Assembly: GCF_018853445.1 (NCBI RefSeq)
Contig: NZ_JABELD010000037.1
Span: 1 to 64,000, forward strand
Source of the DNA: Acidithiobacillus concretivorus
GTDB lineage: Bacteria > Pseudomonadota > Gammaproteobacteria > Acidithiobacillales > Acidithiobacillaceae
Direction of reading: 5' to 3'
DNA: 64,000 bases
This document shows, piece after piece, positions 6,788 through 15,358 of this stretch (position 1 is its first letter; every line of letters begins with the position of its first letter). Below the pieces are notes generated by a model. It made no database searches. It saw only the letters and a program-made list of their open reading frames with translations, and had not been told where the DNA came from. The position numbers and the translations under genes are program-made.

Positions 6788-8194
6788 ATGAAAGAACTTT
6801 TAACCATGCTCCGTAGCGGAAACTGGCGCGCTTTGGTCGCCAGCTTTCTCTATTTCGACACGGGGTTTACCGTCTGGTTGTTATATGGCCCGCTGGCCCC
6901 CTACATGATTCACTCCTTGCATCTGACCGATGCGGAACAAGGCTTTTTAGTCGCGATACCCATTCTCTCTGCGGCAATTTTACGAGTGGGCATGGGTAAC
7001 CTTTATCAAAGTATGAATGGCCGCTGGCTGGCGATGGGTGGTGTCGCACTATCCGCTATTCCGCCGCTTTTCCTGCTGCTCTATCCTGATGTACCCAGCT
7101 ACTCACTGCTCATCGTGCTCGGTGTACTACTGGGTGTCGGCGGAGCCAGTTTTGCGGTTGCCTTGCCCATGGCCGGGAGTAATTATCCTGCCAAAGTGCA
7201 GGGAACCGTATTGGGTATAGCGGCGGCTGGAAACATTGGGGCGGTACTGGATGGTTTTCTCTTTCCGCCCCTGGCCGCGCATTTTGGCTGGGCGCACGCG
7301 ACCGCTGCCGCACTGCCCTTGCTGGCTCTGGCTGGTGTGAGCCTGTTTTTCTGGGGTAAGGATAGCGCCCCCAAAAGCGGTCGGGTACGGCCCGCATTAC
7401 TGGGCTTTGTGGTAACTCTGGCAGGTTTGGCAGTTCTGGCTGTAGCAACACCCATGGGCTGGTTGGGGCTGCAGGGCAAATCCGCCCTCCTGATGCTACC
7501 CGTATATGGCGTACTGCTGGCAGGTATTTTTCTCCCGCAACGCTACCGTCTTACCCTCCGCGAACGCGATACCTGGGTGATTATTCTGATATACGCCATT
7601 ACCTTTGGTGGATTTGTCGGTATGTCTGCCTATGTCAGTCTGCTTTTGGTCGCTCTTTACCATTTGCCTAAAATGGATGCTGGCATGCTGATGGCACTGT
7701 TTGCTTTTACCGGAGCCATGTTGCGCCCCTTGGGCGGCATAATTGCTGACCGGATCTCGGGTGCCGCCGCATTACGCTGGTTTTTAGGCGGTATCGCGCT
7801 GATGGATATTGTGTTTGCAACCTGGACACCTCCTCTCGATCTGGCCATTGGCTTTTTACTGATTTTGTATGCCTGCTTCGGCCTGGGAAACGGTGCCACG
7901 TTTCAACTGGTTCCTCTGCGCTGGCCTGAAAAAACCGGCATCATGACCGGTATTATTGGTGCTGCGGGTGGCGTGGGAGGCTTTTATCTGCCCGTTATTC
8001 TGGGCATCACCAAGCAGGAAACCGGCACCTATCACCTAGGCTTTGCCTTCTTCGCCGTACTGACCAGCATTGCACTGGGGATGGTATTCGTCCTGCGCCA
8101 GCAGTGGTTAAGCTGGTCGCATCATGGAACGATGGCTGTAGCCATGGAGAAAACAACCTCCACTTTATCCAAAGCTGGTGCCGTTACTGACTGA
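6788..8194 (+). CDS. narK: Nitrate/nitrite transporter, major facilitator (NarK/NasA type)
   Basis: This 468-residue membrane protein has about 12 transmembrane helices. It shows both Gly-rich nitrate signatures of the NNP family: GVGGASFAVALPMAG in the fifth helix region and GIIGAAGGVGGFYLP in the eleventh. Between them lies the conserved GNGATFQLVPLRWP. It should import nitrate across the inner membrane for the reductases encoded downstream. Its leader carries a sigma-54 promoter, a hexaloop hairpin and a terminator, so it appears to form its own nitrate-induced unit. The ATG at 6788 is the first in frame. Confidence 0.93.
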   Translation: MKELLTMLRSGNWRALVASFLYFDTGFTVWLLYGPLAPYMIHSLHLTDAEQGFLVAIPILSAAILRVGMGNLYQSMNGRWLAMGGVALSAIPPLFLLLYPDVPSYSLLIVLGVLLGVGGASFAVALPMAGSNYPAKVQGTVLGIAAAGNIGAVLDGFLFPPLAAHFGWAHATAAALPLLALAGVSLFFWGKDSAPKSGRVRPALLGFVVTLAGLAVLAVATPMGWLGLQGKSALLMLPVYGVLLAGIFLPQRYRLTLRERDTWVIILIYAITFGGFVGMSAYVSLLLVALYHLPKMDAGMLMALFAFTGAMLRPLGGIIADRISGAAALRWFLGGIALMDIVFATWTPPLDLAIGFLLILYACFGLGNGATFQLVPLRWPEKTGIMTGIIGAAGGVGGFYLPVILGITKQETGTYHLGFAFFAVLTSIALGMVFVLRQQWLSWSHHGTMAVAMEKTTSTLSKAGAVTD

Positions 8195-8205
8195 GTTTTC
8201 ACTAA

Positions 8206-8262
8206 AGTCCCCCATCACAACTTGCGGTTCTTCCAGATGCGTTTATTGACGCATCGGGGACT
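8206..8262 (+). other. Structured RNA element between narK and the porin gene
   Basis: AGTCCCC (8206-8212) pairs with GGGGACT (8256-8262). Inside this, GATGCGT (8236-8242) pairs with ACGCATC (8249-8255) around the six-base loop TTATTG. The two stems abut at 8255/8256 and could stack coaxially, leaving a 23-base single-stranded stretch on one side. There is no T run, so it is not an ordinary terminator. The loop lacks the A1/G4 pattern of the ANTAR hairpins. It may be a processing or stability element, or an unrecognised leader of the porin gene. Confidence 0.5.
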
Positions 8263-8314
8263 CTGCGCTCTTTGCCCATGATTTCATGGCTAAATTTATT
8301 CTGGAGACCAGATC

Positions 8315-9559
8315 ATGCCTTCTCTGAAAAAAACTGCTACGCATCTCGCCGTTACGAACGCTCTACTGGTCACTTTGGCGGGAAGTTGGGCCAATGCAGA
8401 CACCCTGAGCGATGCCATCACCCAAGGACAGGTTCATCTGGATTTTCGTCCTCGTTATGAATTCATGTCGCAAGACGGGAAAAAAGATGCAAATGCCTTT
8501 ACCGTACAGACGCTGCTGGGGCTCAGCAGCAAACCCATTGCCGGTTTCAGCGCTGATCTGCAATTCATCAACGTAGCGGGCATCATCAACCATTACAACA
8601 GCTTACGTAATGACAAAACAGCTTATTCTGTTATTCCCGATCCGGATGAAAGCAACGTCAATCAAGCCTATCTGCAATATGCCGGCATTCCCAGATGGAA
8701 ACTGCGTGCAGGCCGGCAGGAAATCAATCTGGATGATGAACGTTTTGTTGGCGCTGTCGGTTTCCGACAGACCCCGCAGACTTTTGATTCCGTATCCATC
8801 TCCGGAAAACCGCTGAAGGGTTTAACCATTTATGGGGCCTATATATGGCGCATCAAAAACATACTGAATGAAAATGTACCCTCACAAACCATACTCAGCG
8901 AAATCAGCTGGTCACCGTCTTCGTTAATGCATGCTCAGGCGTTTGGCTATTGGTATGGCAACCAGGCACATAGTGCCATACCCGGTGCCGCCGCCTGTTT
9001 TTTGTCGGGAAACGCCCAAGTCTGCAACAGCCAAACGCTGGGGCTGCGTGTCGGGGGAGTTATCCCCCTCACCCATGCAATAAAACTACCCTACGATCTG
9101 AGTTATGCCCGCCAGCTACCTTATGACGGCGGCAGTGCGGCTATCAATGCCGCCTACTATCACCTGAGTGCTGGACTGGCGCTGCCATCCGTTGCGCTCC
9201 ATGCCAATTACATGGTGATGGGGGCCAACCCTCAGGGAATCTACGGCTTTCAGACTCCATTGGCCACTAAGCATGCCTTCAATGGTTGGGCAGAGGTGTT
9301 TCTTACCACCCCCCCAAAGGGGCTGCGTAGCCTTTACTTTACGGCCACGGGAAAAATCATGAAAACCCAACTAATGGCTACCTATTACGATTTTCACGCT
9401 GATCATGGTGCTGCCCATTATGGTAATGAGCTGGATTTATCCATAACCCATGGTTTCTCGAGACATTGGAGTGCCGGGGTGCAATATGCGGATTACCGGC
9501 GGAGCAGCTATGGGGTCGACACCGAAGGAGCCTGGGTGTTTGTCGATGCAAAATTCTAA
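8315..9559 (+). CDS. Outer membrane porin, alginate-export-like
   Basis: This 414-residue protein has a Sec signal peptide ending at about residue 28 (SWANA), followed by alternating polar and hydrophobic strands typical of a beta-barrel. The HLDFRPRYEFMSQ start of the mature part, the RAGRQEINLDDERFVG segment and the final aromatic residue resemble the alginate-export porin family. That family is often found with nitrate, nitrite or other anion uptake genes. Its place between the nitrate transporter and nitrite reductase suggests it lets nitrate cross the outer membrane. The ATG at 8315 follows a CTGGAG ribosome site. Substrate is inferred from context. Confidence 0.85.
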   Translation: MPSLKKTATHLAVTNALLVTLAGSWANADTLSDAITQGQVHLDFRPRYEFMSQDGKKDANAFTVQTLLGLSSKPIAGFSADLQFINVAGIINHYNSLRNDKTAYSVIPDPDESNVNQAYLQYAGIPRWKLRAGRQEINLDDERFVGAVGFRQTPQTFDSVSISGKPLKGLTIYGAYIWRIKNILNENVPSQTILSEISWSPSSLMHAQAFGYWYGNQAHSAIPGAAACFLSGNAQVCNSQTLGLRVGGVIPLTHAIKLPYDLSYARQLPYDGGSAAINAAYYHLSAGLALPSVALHANYMVMGANPQGIYGFQTPLATKHAFNGWAEVFLTTPPKGLRSLYFTATGKIMKTQLMATYYDFHADHGAAHYGNELDLSITHGFSRHWSAGVQYADYRRSSYGVDTEGAWVFVDAKF

Positions 9560-9577
9560 TCAGGCAATGGATTTAGT

Positions 9578-9594
9578 TGCACCAATTTGGTGCG
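9578..9594 (+). promoter_or_regulatory. Probable NtrC enhancer site upstream of nirB
   Basis: TGCACC-AATTT-GGTGCG is one base short of the perfect NtrC consensus TGCACC-N5-GGTGCA. It is centred about 117 bases before the predicted sigma-54 start. A second TTGCACCA copy follows at 9597-9604 and pairs with the same GGTGC, giving a possible second half-site. Confidence 0.68.
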
Positions 9595-9676
9595 GTTGCA
9601 CCAGGCCTTGCACTGATTTCTGACAATTCGATCGGGGCATAAAATTTAACTTTATGTTTTTATTGCAATCAGCCTC

Positions 9677-9692
9677 AGGCACATCTATTGCT
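9677..9692 (+). promoter_or_regulatory. Sigma-54 promoter of the nirB operon
   Basis: AGGCACATCTATTGCT fits TGGCACG-N4-TTGCW with GG at 9678-9679 and GC at 9690-9691 ten bases apart. The predicted start is near 9703. It is the third such promoter in the locus, each standing before a hairpin and a terminator. Confidence 0.72.
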
Positions 9693-9706
9693 TAGTATGT
9701 TTTGAA

Positions 9707-9724
9707 GCGGTTCGCGAGGATCGC
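9707..9724 (+). promoter_or_regulatory. Leader hairpin, possible variant ANTAR hexaloop, before nirB
   Basis: GCGGTT (9707-9712) pairs with GATCGC (9719-9724), with G-T pairs, leaving the six-base loop CGCGAG; a further C-G pair can close it to a tetraloop. G is at loop position 4 as expected for ANTAR targets, but position 1 is C instead of A. It lies at the same distance from the predicted start as the clear hexaloops of nasS and narK, which is the main reason to list it. Confidence 0.4.
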
Positions 9725-9740
9725 CTGTATGCAAAACGGC

Positions 9741-9780
9741 AAAGGCGTCGTCAGCAATTCTGCTGACTGACGCCTTTTTT
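9741..9780 (+). terminator. Attenuator terminator before nirB
   Basis: AAAGGCGTC (9741-9749) pairs with GACGCCTTT (9769-9777), and the inner TCAGCA/TGCTGA extends the stem around the loop ATTC. Six T end at 9780, 19 bases before the nirB start. Its place downstream of the promoter marks it as an attenuator. Confidence 0.85.
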
Positions 9781-9799
9781 CTATTTTGGGAGCCCAGCA

Positions 9800-12244
9800 A
9801 TGCACACTACAGTTACACCAAAACCCCGTCTGGTAGTTGTCGGCAATGGCATGGCAGGCATCCGTGCGGTCGAAGAACTTTTGAAAATGGCACCAGATCT
9901 TTACGAGATCAGCGTGTTCGGTGCTGAACCCCATCCCAACTACAACCGGATACTTCTGACTCCGGTGCTGGCCGGAGAAATGGCTCTGGAAGAAACCATT
10001 CTTAATCCTCTGGACTGGTATGCCGAGCATGGAATCCAGTTATTTACCGGTAACCCAGTGACACGCATTGATCGGGTCAAACGCCAGGTTATTAGCGCCG
10101 ACGGCAAAGCGACCCCCTATGATCGCTTGCTGCTGGCAACCGGCGCAGCCGCTGCTATGGCGCCCGTACCAGGCAATCATTTGCCGGGCGTTCTGAGTTA
10201 TCGGGATATGGCGGATGTGGAAGCACTGACCAAAAGCAGTGCGCTCGGCGGCCAGGCTGTGGTCATCGGTGGCGGCTTGTTGGGGCTGGAAGTGGCCCAT
10301 GGTCTGCGGTCCAGGGGAATGGAGGTCACAGTCATTCATCGTCGGGCCTGGCCTTTGGACAAGCAACTGGATCAACGGGGTGGTGTTCTTTTGCAAAAAG
10401 CCATGGAAGCCCGGGGTGTCCGGTTTTTGCTGGGTAAGGAAACCGCAGAAATTCTGGGATCGGCGCATGTCACCGGACTACGTTTCAGCGATGGCACGGA
10501 GATTCCGGCCGATGTGCTGGTTATGACCATTGGTATCAAACCGCGCATCGAACTGGCTCAGGCTGCAGGCTTGCAATGTGAAACCGGCATTCTGGTCAAT
10601 GACACCCTGCAAACCTACGATCCACGCATTTATGCCGTCGGAGAGTGTGTCCAGCATCGCGGTCAGACCTATGGTCTGGTAGCCCCTCTGTTTGAACAGG
10701 CCAAAGTAGCGGCCAATCACCTGGCGGAATATGGACGGATGCGCTATCAGGGTTCCGTCACCAGCACCAAGCTCAAGGTTACCGGCATCGAACTGTTTTC
10801 CGCAGGGAATTTCATGGGCGGAGAAGATTGCGAAGAAGTTACCCTGCTGGACGGCAGCCAGGGCGTCTACAAGAAGGTCATTCTTCAGAAAAACAAGGTG
10901 GTGGGTGGCCTACTTTACGGCGATACCAGCATCGGTCCGTGGCTGTTTCAACTCATGCGTGACGGCACTGACGTATCGGCCTTTCGGGATAATATCGTCT
11001 TTGGTGAAACCCATCTGGGAGATGCCGGTCATTCCGGAGAAAATCAGGCGGCGCGCCTGCCAGACAACGCCGAAATTTGTGGCTGCAATGGCGTGGCCAA
11101 AGGCAGCATTGTCAAGGCCATCCGCGAACAGGGATTGTTTACTCTGGACGATGTACGCAAATGCACCAAGGCCAGCGCTTCCTGCGGTTCCTGTACCGGA
11201 TTGGTGGAGCAGTTATTGTCCAGCACCCTCGGCGGGTTTTATGAAAGCACCCCGAAGAAAAAAGCCCTGTGTGGCTGTACTGAGCTCAGTCATCAGGAAC
11301 TGCGCGACGCTATCGTCAAGGAAAAGCTCCTCTCGGTTCACCAGGTCTTTACCTATCTGGAATGGCGCCATCCCGCCGGTTGCCCAACCTGCCGTCCAGC
11401 CGTCAATTACTATGTGCGGACCGCCTGGCCCATGGAAGGTCTGGACGATCCGCAATCCCGCTTCATCAATGAACGGGCCCATGCCAACATTCAGAAAGAC
11501 GGCACCTATTCGGTCATTCCCCGCATTTATGGAGGCGTCACCAGTCCTGCAGAATTGAAACGTATTGCGGAAGTAGCCGAGCGCCATCATGTCCCCATGG
11601 TGAAATTTACCGGCGGCCAGCGTCTGGATCTGCTTGGGGTAAAAAAAGAGGATCTGCCCAAAATCTGGGCGGAGCTGGATATGCCCTCGGGTCATGCTTA
11701 CGGAAAAGCTTTACGTACGGTCAAATCCTGTGTGGGTAGCGAATTTTGCCGTTTTGGTGTGCAGGACAGTACCCGTCTTGCCATTGAGCTGGAAAAAAAT
11801 CTCGAACGCATGTGGGCACCCCACAAGGTCAAACTCGCCGCATCGGGCTGTCCACGTAACTGCGCCGAGAGCACCATCAAGGACGTGGGAATCATCGGCG
11901 TGGATTCGGGCTGGGAAATCTATGTGGGAGGAAATGGCGGCATGAAAGTGCGCGCTGCTGATCTACTCTGCAAGGTAAAAACCCACGCGGAAGTTCTGGA
12001 AATGACCAAGACATTTTTGCAGATGTATCGGGAAGATGCCCAATATCTGGAGCGCACCGCGCCCTGGGTAGAACGGATCGGACTGGAAAAGATCAGGGCC
12101 ACGATAGTCGACGAAGCCCACACCCGAAAAACCCTGGCAGAACGCATGGATTTTGCCCTGGCTCAGGAAAAAGATCCCTGGAAGGAAGCTGTATCGGGCC
12201 GACTGGATATTCACGCAGCGCCCATGCGCCGTATCCCGGCCTGA
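9800..12244 (+). CDS. nirB: Assimilatory nitrite reductase [NAD(P)H], large subunit
   Basis: This 814-residue cytoplasmic enzyme reduces nitrite to ammonium with six electrons from NAD(P)H. In order it has an FAD/NAD disulfide-reductase module starting with VVVGNGMAGIRAVEEL, then two BFD-type [2Fe-2S] segments (CGCNGVAKGS with CGSC, and CGCTELSH with CPTC). The sulfite/nitrite reductase half-domains follow. The siroheme-[4Fe-4S] ligands are Cys644, Cys650, Cys684 and Cys688 in CVGSEFC and GCPRNC. It heads a tight operon with nirD, nitrate reductase, ybiB, cobA, sirB and nasT. Control is through the sigma-54 promoter and attenuator upstream. Confidence 0.97.
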   Translation: MHTTVTPKPRLVVVGNGMAGIRAVEELLKMAPDLYEISVFGAEPHPNYNRILLTPVLAGEMALEETILNPLDWYAEHGIQLFTGNPVTRIDRVKRQVISADGKATPYDRLLLATGAAAAMAPVPGNHLPGVLSYRDMADVEALTKSSALGGQAVVIGGGLLGLEVAHGLRSRGMEVTVIHRRAWPLDKQLDQRGGVLLQKAMEARGVRFLLGKETAEILGSAHVTGLRFSDGTEIPADVLVMTIGIKPRIELAQAAGLQCETGILVNDTLQTYDPRIYAVGECVQHRGQTYGLVAPLFEQAKVAANHLAEYGRMRYQGSVTSTKLKVTGIELFSAGNFMGGEDCEEVTLLDGSQGVYKKVILQKNKVVGGLLYGDTSIGPWLFQLMRDGTDVSAFRDNIVFGETHLGDAGHSGENQAARLPDNAEICGCNGVAKGSIVKAIREQGLFTLDDVRKCTKASASCGSCTGLVEQLLSSTLGGFYESTPKKKALCGCTELSHQELRDAIVKEKLLSVHQVFTYLEWRHPAGCPTCRPAVNYYVRTAWPMEGLDDPQSRFINERAHANIQKDGTYSVIPRIYGGVTSPAELKRIAEVAERHHVPMVKFTGGQRLDLLGVKKEDLPKIWAELDMPSGHAYGKALRTVKSCVGSEFCRFGVQDSTRLAIELEKNLERMWAPHKVKLAASGCPRNCAESTIKDVGIIGVDSGWEIYVGGNGGMKVRAADLLCKVKTHAEVLEMTKTFLQMYREDAQYLERTAPWVERIGLEKIRATIVDEAHTRKTLAERMDFALAQEKDPWKEAVSGRLDIHAAPMRRIPA

Positions 12245-12254
12245 GGAGAACAAT

Positions 12255-12575
12255 ATGGAATGGATGGCATTAGGTACTCTTGAAGAAATTCCTGCTCGGG
12301 GTGGTCGTTATGTAGAAACTCCGTTGGGAGAAATAGCGGTTCTGCGCAATGAAAATGATGAAGTATTCGCAGTCAGCAACCAATGTCCTCATCGCGGCGG
12401 GCCTCTGTCCGAGGGGTTTGTTTCCGGCAAACTCGTTTTTTGCCCCTTACACAACTGGCAAATTGATCTGGAAAAAGGCGAAGCTGTGGCACCGGACTCC
12501 GGCTGCGTCAAAAGATTTCCCATCCGTATGGAGGGCGAGCAGATATGGCTGGGCTTGCAGGAAATCACGCCATGA
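12255..12575 (+). CDS. nirD: Nitrite reductase small subunit NirD, Rieske type
   Basis: This 106-residue protein partners NirB. It has a Rieske [2Fe-2S] fold with ligands in CPHRGG and CPLHNW, the true Rieske Cys-His/Cys-His set; many enterobacterial NirD proteins have lost these residues. The ATG at 12255 follows GAGGAG, 10 bases after the nirB stop. The frame is open upstream but only overlaps nirB. The stop overlaps the nitrate reductase start as ATGA. Confidence 0.95.
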   Translation: MEWMALGTLEEIPARGGRYVETPLGEIAVLRNENDEVFAVSNQCPHRGGPLSEGFVSGKLVFCPLHNWQIDLEKGEAVAPDSGCVKRFPIRMEGEQIWLGLQEITP

Positions 12576-15358
12576 GCCTGCTTCGCACCCAACAATCCGT
12601 CCCCTTGCAGCGCCTGGAAAGCAAATCTGTTTGCCCTTACTGTGGAACCGGCTGCGGCGTCATCATCGAACATAATGGCCAGCAGATTACCGGGGTACGC
12701 GGCGATCCCGATCATCCAGCCAATTATGGTCAGCTTTGCAGTAAAGGCAGCACTCTGCATCTCAGTTGTCATGGCAGTGATCGGGCCAGCGAACCGCTTC
12801 GGCGTGACCGCACCAGTAGCGACTGGACAGCGCTTACCTGGAATGAGGCACTCACACAAATGGCGGACAGCTGGGCAGAAATCATCCACCGGCAGGGACC
12901 CCAGGCCGTAGCCCTCTATGTTTCCGGGCAACTCCCCACAGAAGACTATTATGTGGCCAACAAACTGGCCAAAGGCTTTATTGGCACCAATCATATTGAT
13001 ACCAATTCCCGGCTGTGTATGGCTTCCGCTGTCACCGGTTACAAACTCAGCCTGGGGATGGATTCCGTCCCTTGTGCCTATGAAGATCTGGAAGAAACAG
13101 ATTGCCTGTTTATTGTCGGTGCTAATGTGGCCTATGCCCACCCCATTCTGTTTCGGCGGATTGAAGCCGCCAAACTGCGTCGCCCGGAACTCAAAATTAT
13201 CGTCGCGGATCCACGTCGCACCCCCACGGCATCCATCGCTGACATTTTTTTACCCCTGAAACCCGGTACGGATGTCGCGCTGTTCCATGGCATGCTCCAT
13301 ATCCTGATCTGGGATAATCACATTGACCGGGAATATATCGCAGCCCATACCGAAGGCTGGGATGAGCTCAAGGCACGGGTTCAGAATTATACCCCGCAGC
13401 GGGCCGCCGAAATCTGCCAGATTTCCGAAGCGGAGCTCCGCGCTGCTGCCCAGGCTTTTGGAGCAGCACCCAGCGTCCTTTCCCTTTGGTGTCAGGGGCT
13501 CAACCAGTCCAGTCACGGCACCGACAAAAATAGCAGCCTCATCAATTTGCATCTGGCGACCGGGCAAATTGGTCGTCCCGGGGCTGGCCCCTTCAGCCTC
13601 ACCGGCCAGCCCAACGCCATGGGTGGCCGGGAAACCGGGGGCATGCCCGCACTGCTTCCCGGTCATCGGGAAGTGGCCAATCCCGAGCACCGTTCCGAAA
13701 TGACCGCCCTCTGGGGAGTTTCCAACCTTCACCCCCAACCCGGATATACGGCTGTTCCCCTGTTTCAGGCGGTGGATCGGGGCGAAATTGAAAGTATCTG
13801 GATCAGCTGTACCAATCCGGTATTATCCATGCCCGATCAACAGCAGGTTCAAAGAGCGCTTAACCGGGCCCGGCTGGTTGTTTTGCAGGATAGCTACCTC
13901 GGCACCGAAACCGCCGACTACTGTGATCTGCTCCTGCCCGCAGCCAGCTGGGGAGAACGGGAAGCACTGGTCACCAATTCCGAACGGCGCATCAGTCATC
14001 TGCGAAAAGCCGTACCCGCTCCTGGAGAAGCGCGTCCCGACTGGATGATTTATCGGGATTTTGCTTTTGCCCTGGGAGAAGCGTTGGATCAACTCCAGCA
14101 TCCCCTCCCCGATCATCGGGATAGCAGTTGGCATGACCGGGCACAGCGTCTGTTCGATTTTCCGGACTCTGCCAGTATTTTCCGCGAATATCAGCGCTGT
14201 ACCCAAGGACGGGATCTGGACATCAGCGGTCTGGACTTTGCGCTTCTGGATAGCCAGGGGCCGCAGCAATGGCCATTCCCTTCTGGAGCCAAGAGCGGGA
14301 AAAAACGTCTTTACAGTGATGGTGTTTTTTCTACTCCCAGCGGTCGCGCCCGATTCCATGCTCCAGAATTTCAGGGGGTTGCCGAAGAAATTGATGCCCG
14401 TTATCCTCTCCGGCTCACCACGGGCCGCTTGCGCGATCAATGGCATTCCATGAGTCGTACCGGCAAAGTCGCTGCACTGTTTGCCAGCGACGAGGAAGCT
14501 TTTCTGGAAATATATCCGGAAGATGCGCAACGGCTGAAACTCCAAAACGAGGATCTGGCCCGGGTTATCAGTCGGCGTGGTCATAATGTGCTCCGGGTGC
14601 GCATTCAACACAATCTGCAGCCAGGACTGGTTTTTGCTCCCATGCATTTTGGTCGGCGCTTTGCGCCTGCTGCCCTCTGCAACCAGCTCACATTGCCCGC
14701 CATTGATCCCGTTTCCGGAGAGCCCGAGTTCAAACACACTGCGGTTCGCATAGAACCGGCTATTTTCCCCTGGCAGGGCACAATCCTGCGCCTGCACAGT
14801 GATGAAGCGCACTTCCAGGCCGCACAACGTATTGCCCGAACTTTTCCCTATGCCAGCCTCAGCCGTATACGTCAGGACCAACGCGAAGGTTTCATTTTGC
14901 GTCTAGCCGGAGAAAAAGCTCCGGCCATACGGGATATTCATGCCTGGGACCAGGCGCTCGGCATGGATGGTCTGGAAGTGCTGGATTATGATGATGCCCG
15001 TCGCCATGTACGCAAACGCCTGTGTATGCAGGGCAAGCAACTGCTGGCTGTGCGCCTGTTTGGTGAAGACGGAACCCGCGACTGGCTCCGTGAACTGATG
15101 CTGAGTGGCACCGATGTCGATGCTTACCGTCATGCCCTTTTTGCGCCCAAAGTGCCTGCTGATATGGCTGCGTGGACGCGCTCACGGGGCATTTGTGCCT
15201 GCACGGGCGTCAATGAAGAACAACTGCGACAAAGTATTGCGGCGGGCAACATCTCCTTGAGCCAAATCGTCCAGGATTGCGGTGCCGGAGGTGAATGTGG
15301 TTCCTGTAAACCGGAAATCATGACGATGATTCGCCTGATCCATCAGGAGGCATCATGA
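12572..15358 (+). CDS. nasA: Assimilatory nitrate reductase, catalytic molybdopterin subunit
   Basis: This 928-residue enzyme reduces nitrate to nitrite in the cytoplasm. Cys21, Cys24, Cys28 and Cys56 hold the N-terminal [4Fe-4S] cluster, and the bis-MGD domains follow with family blocks such as GTNHIDTNSRLCMASA. The last roughly 60 residues form a BFD-like [2Fe-2S] domain (CACTGV, CGAGGECGSC), as in Klebsiella-type NasA, so an extra electron entry point is fused to the catalytic chain. I start at the ATG at 12572, which overlaps nirD; an ATG at 12545 is in frame but lies inside nirD. A separate NasC-type flavoprotein is not seen in the window. Confidence 0.95.
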   Translation: MSLLRTQQSVPLQRLESKSVCPYCGTGCGVIIEHNGQQITGVRGDPDHPANYGQLCSKGSTLHLSCHGSDRASEPLRRDRTSSDWTALTWNEALTQMADSWAEIIHRQGPQAVALYVSGQLPTEDYYVANKLAKGFIGTNHIDTNSRLCMASAVTGYKLSLGMDSVPCAYEDLEETDCLFIVGANVAYAHPILFRRIEAAKLRRPELKIIVADPRRTPTASIADIFLPLKPGTDVALFHGMLHILIWDNHIDREYIAAHTEGWDELKARVQNYTPQRAAEICQISEAELRAAAQAFGAAPSVLSLWCQGLNQSSHGTDKNSSLINLHLATGQIGRPGAGPFSLTGQPNAMGGRETGGMPALLPGHREVANPEHRSEMTALWGVSNLHPQPGYTAVPLFQAVDRGEIESIWISCTNPVLSMPDQQQVQRALNRARLVVLQDSYLGTETADYCDLLLPAASWGEREALVTNSERRISHLRKAVPAPGEARPDWMIYRDFAFALGEALDQLQHPLPDHRDSSWHDRAQRLFDFPDSASIFREYQRCTQGRDLDISGLDFALLDSQGPQQWPFPSGAKSGKKRLYSDGVFSTPSGRARFHAPEFQGVAEEIDARYPLRLTTGRLRDQWHSMSRTGKVAALFASDEEAFLEIYPEDAQRLKLQNEDLARVISRRGHNVLRVRIQHNLQPGLVFAPMHFGRRFAPAALCNQLTLPAIDPVSGEPEFKHTAVRIEPAIFPWQGTILRLHSDEAHFQAAQRIARTFPYASLSRIRQDQREGFILRLAGEKAPAIRDIHAWDQALGMDGLEVLDYDDARRHVRKRLCMQGKQLLAVRLFGEDGTRDWLRELMLSGTDVDAYRHALFAPKVPADMAAWTRSRGICACTGVNEEQLRQSIAAGNISLSQIVQDCGAGGECGSCKPEIMTMIRLIHQEAS

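Noticed and set aside
13823-14881. A 352-codon minus-strand frame inside the nitrate reductase gene
   Set aside because: It is antisense to a well-supported molybdopterin enzyme and shows no family motifs or ribosome site.
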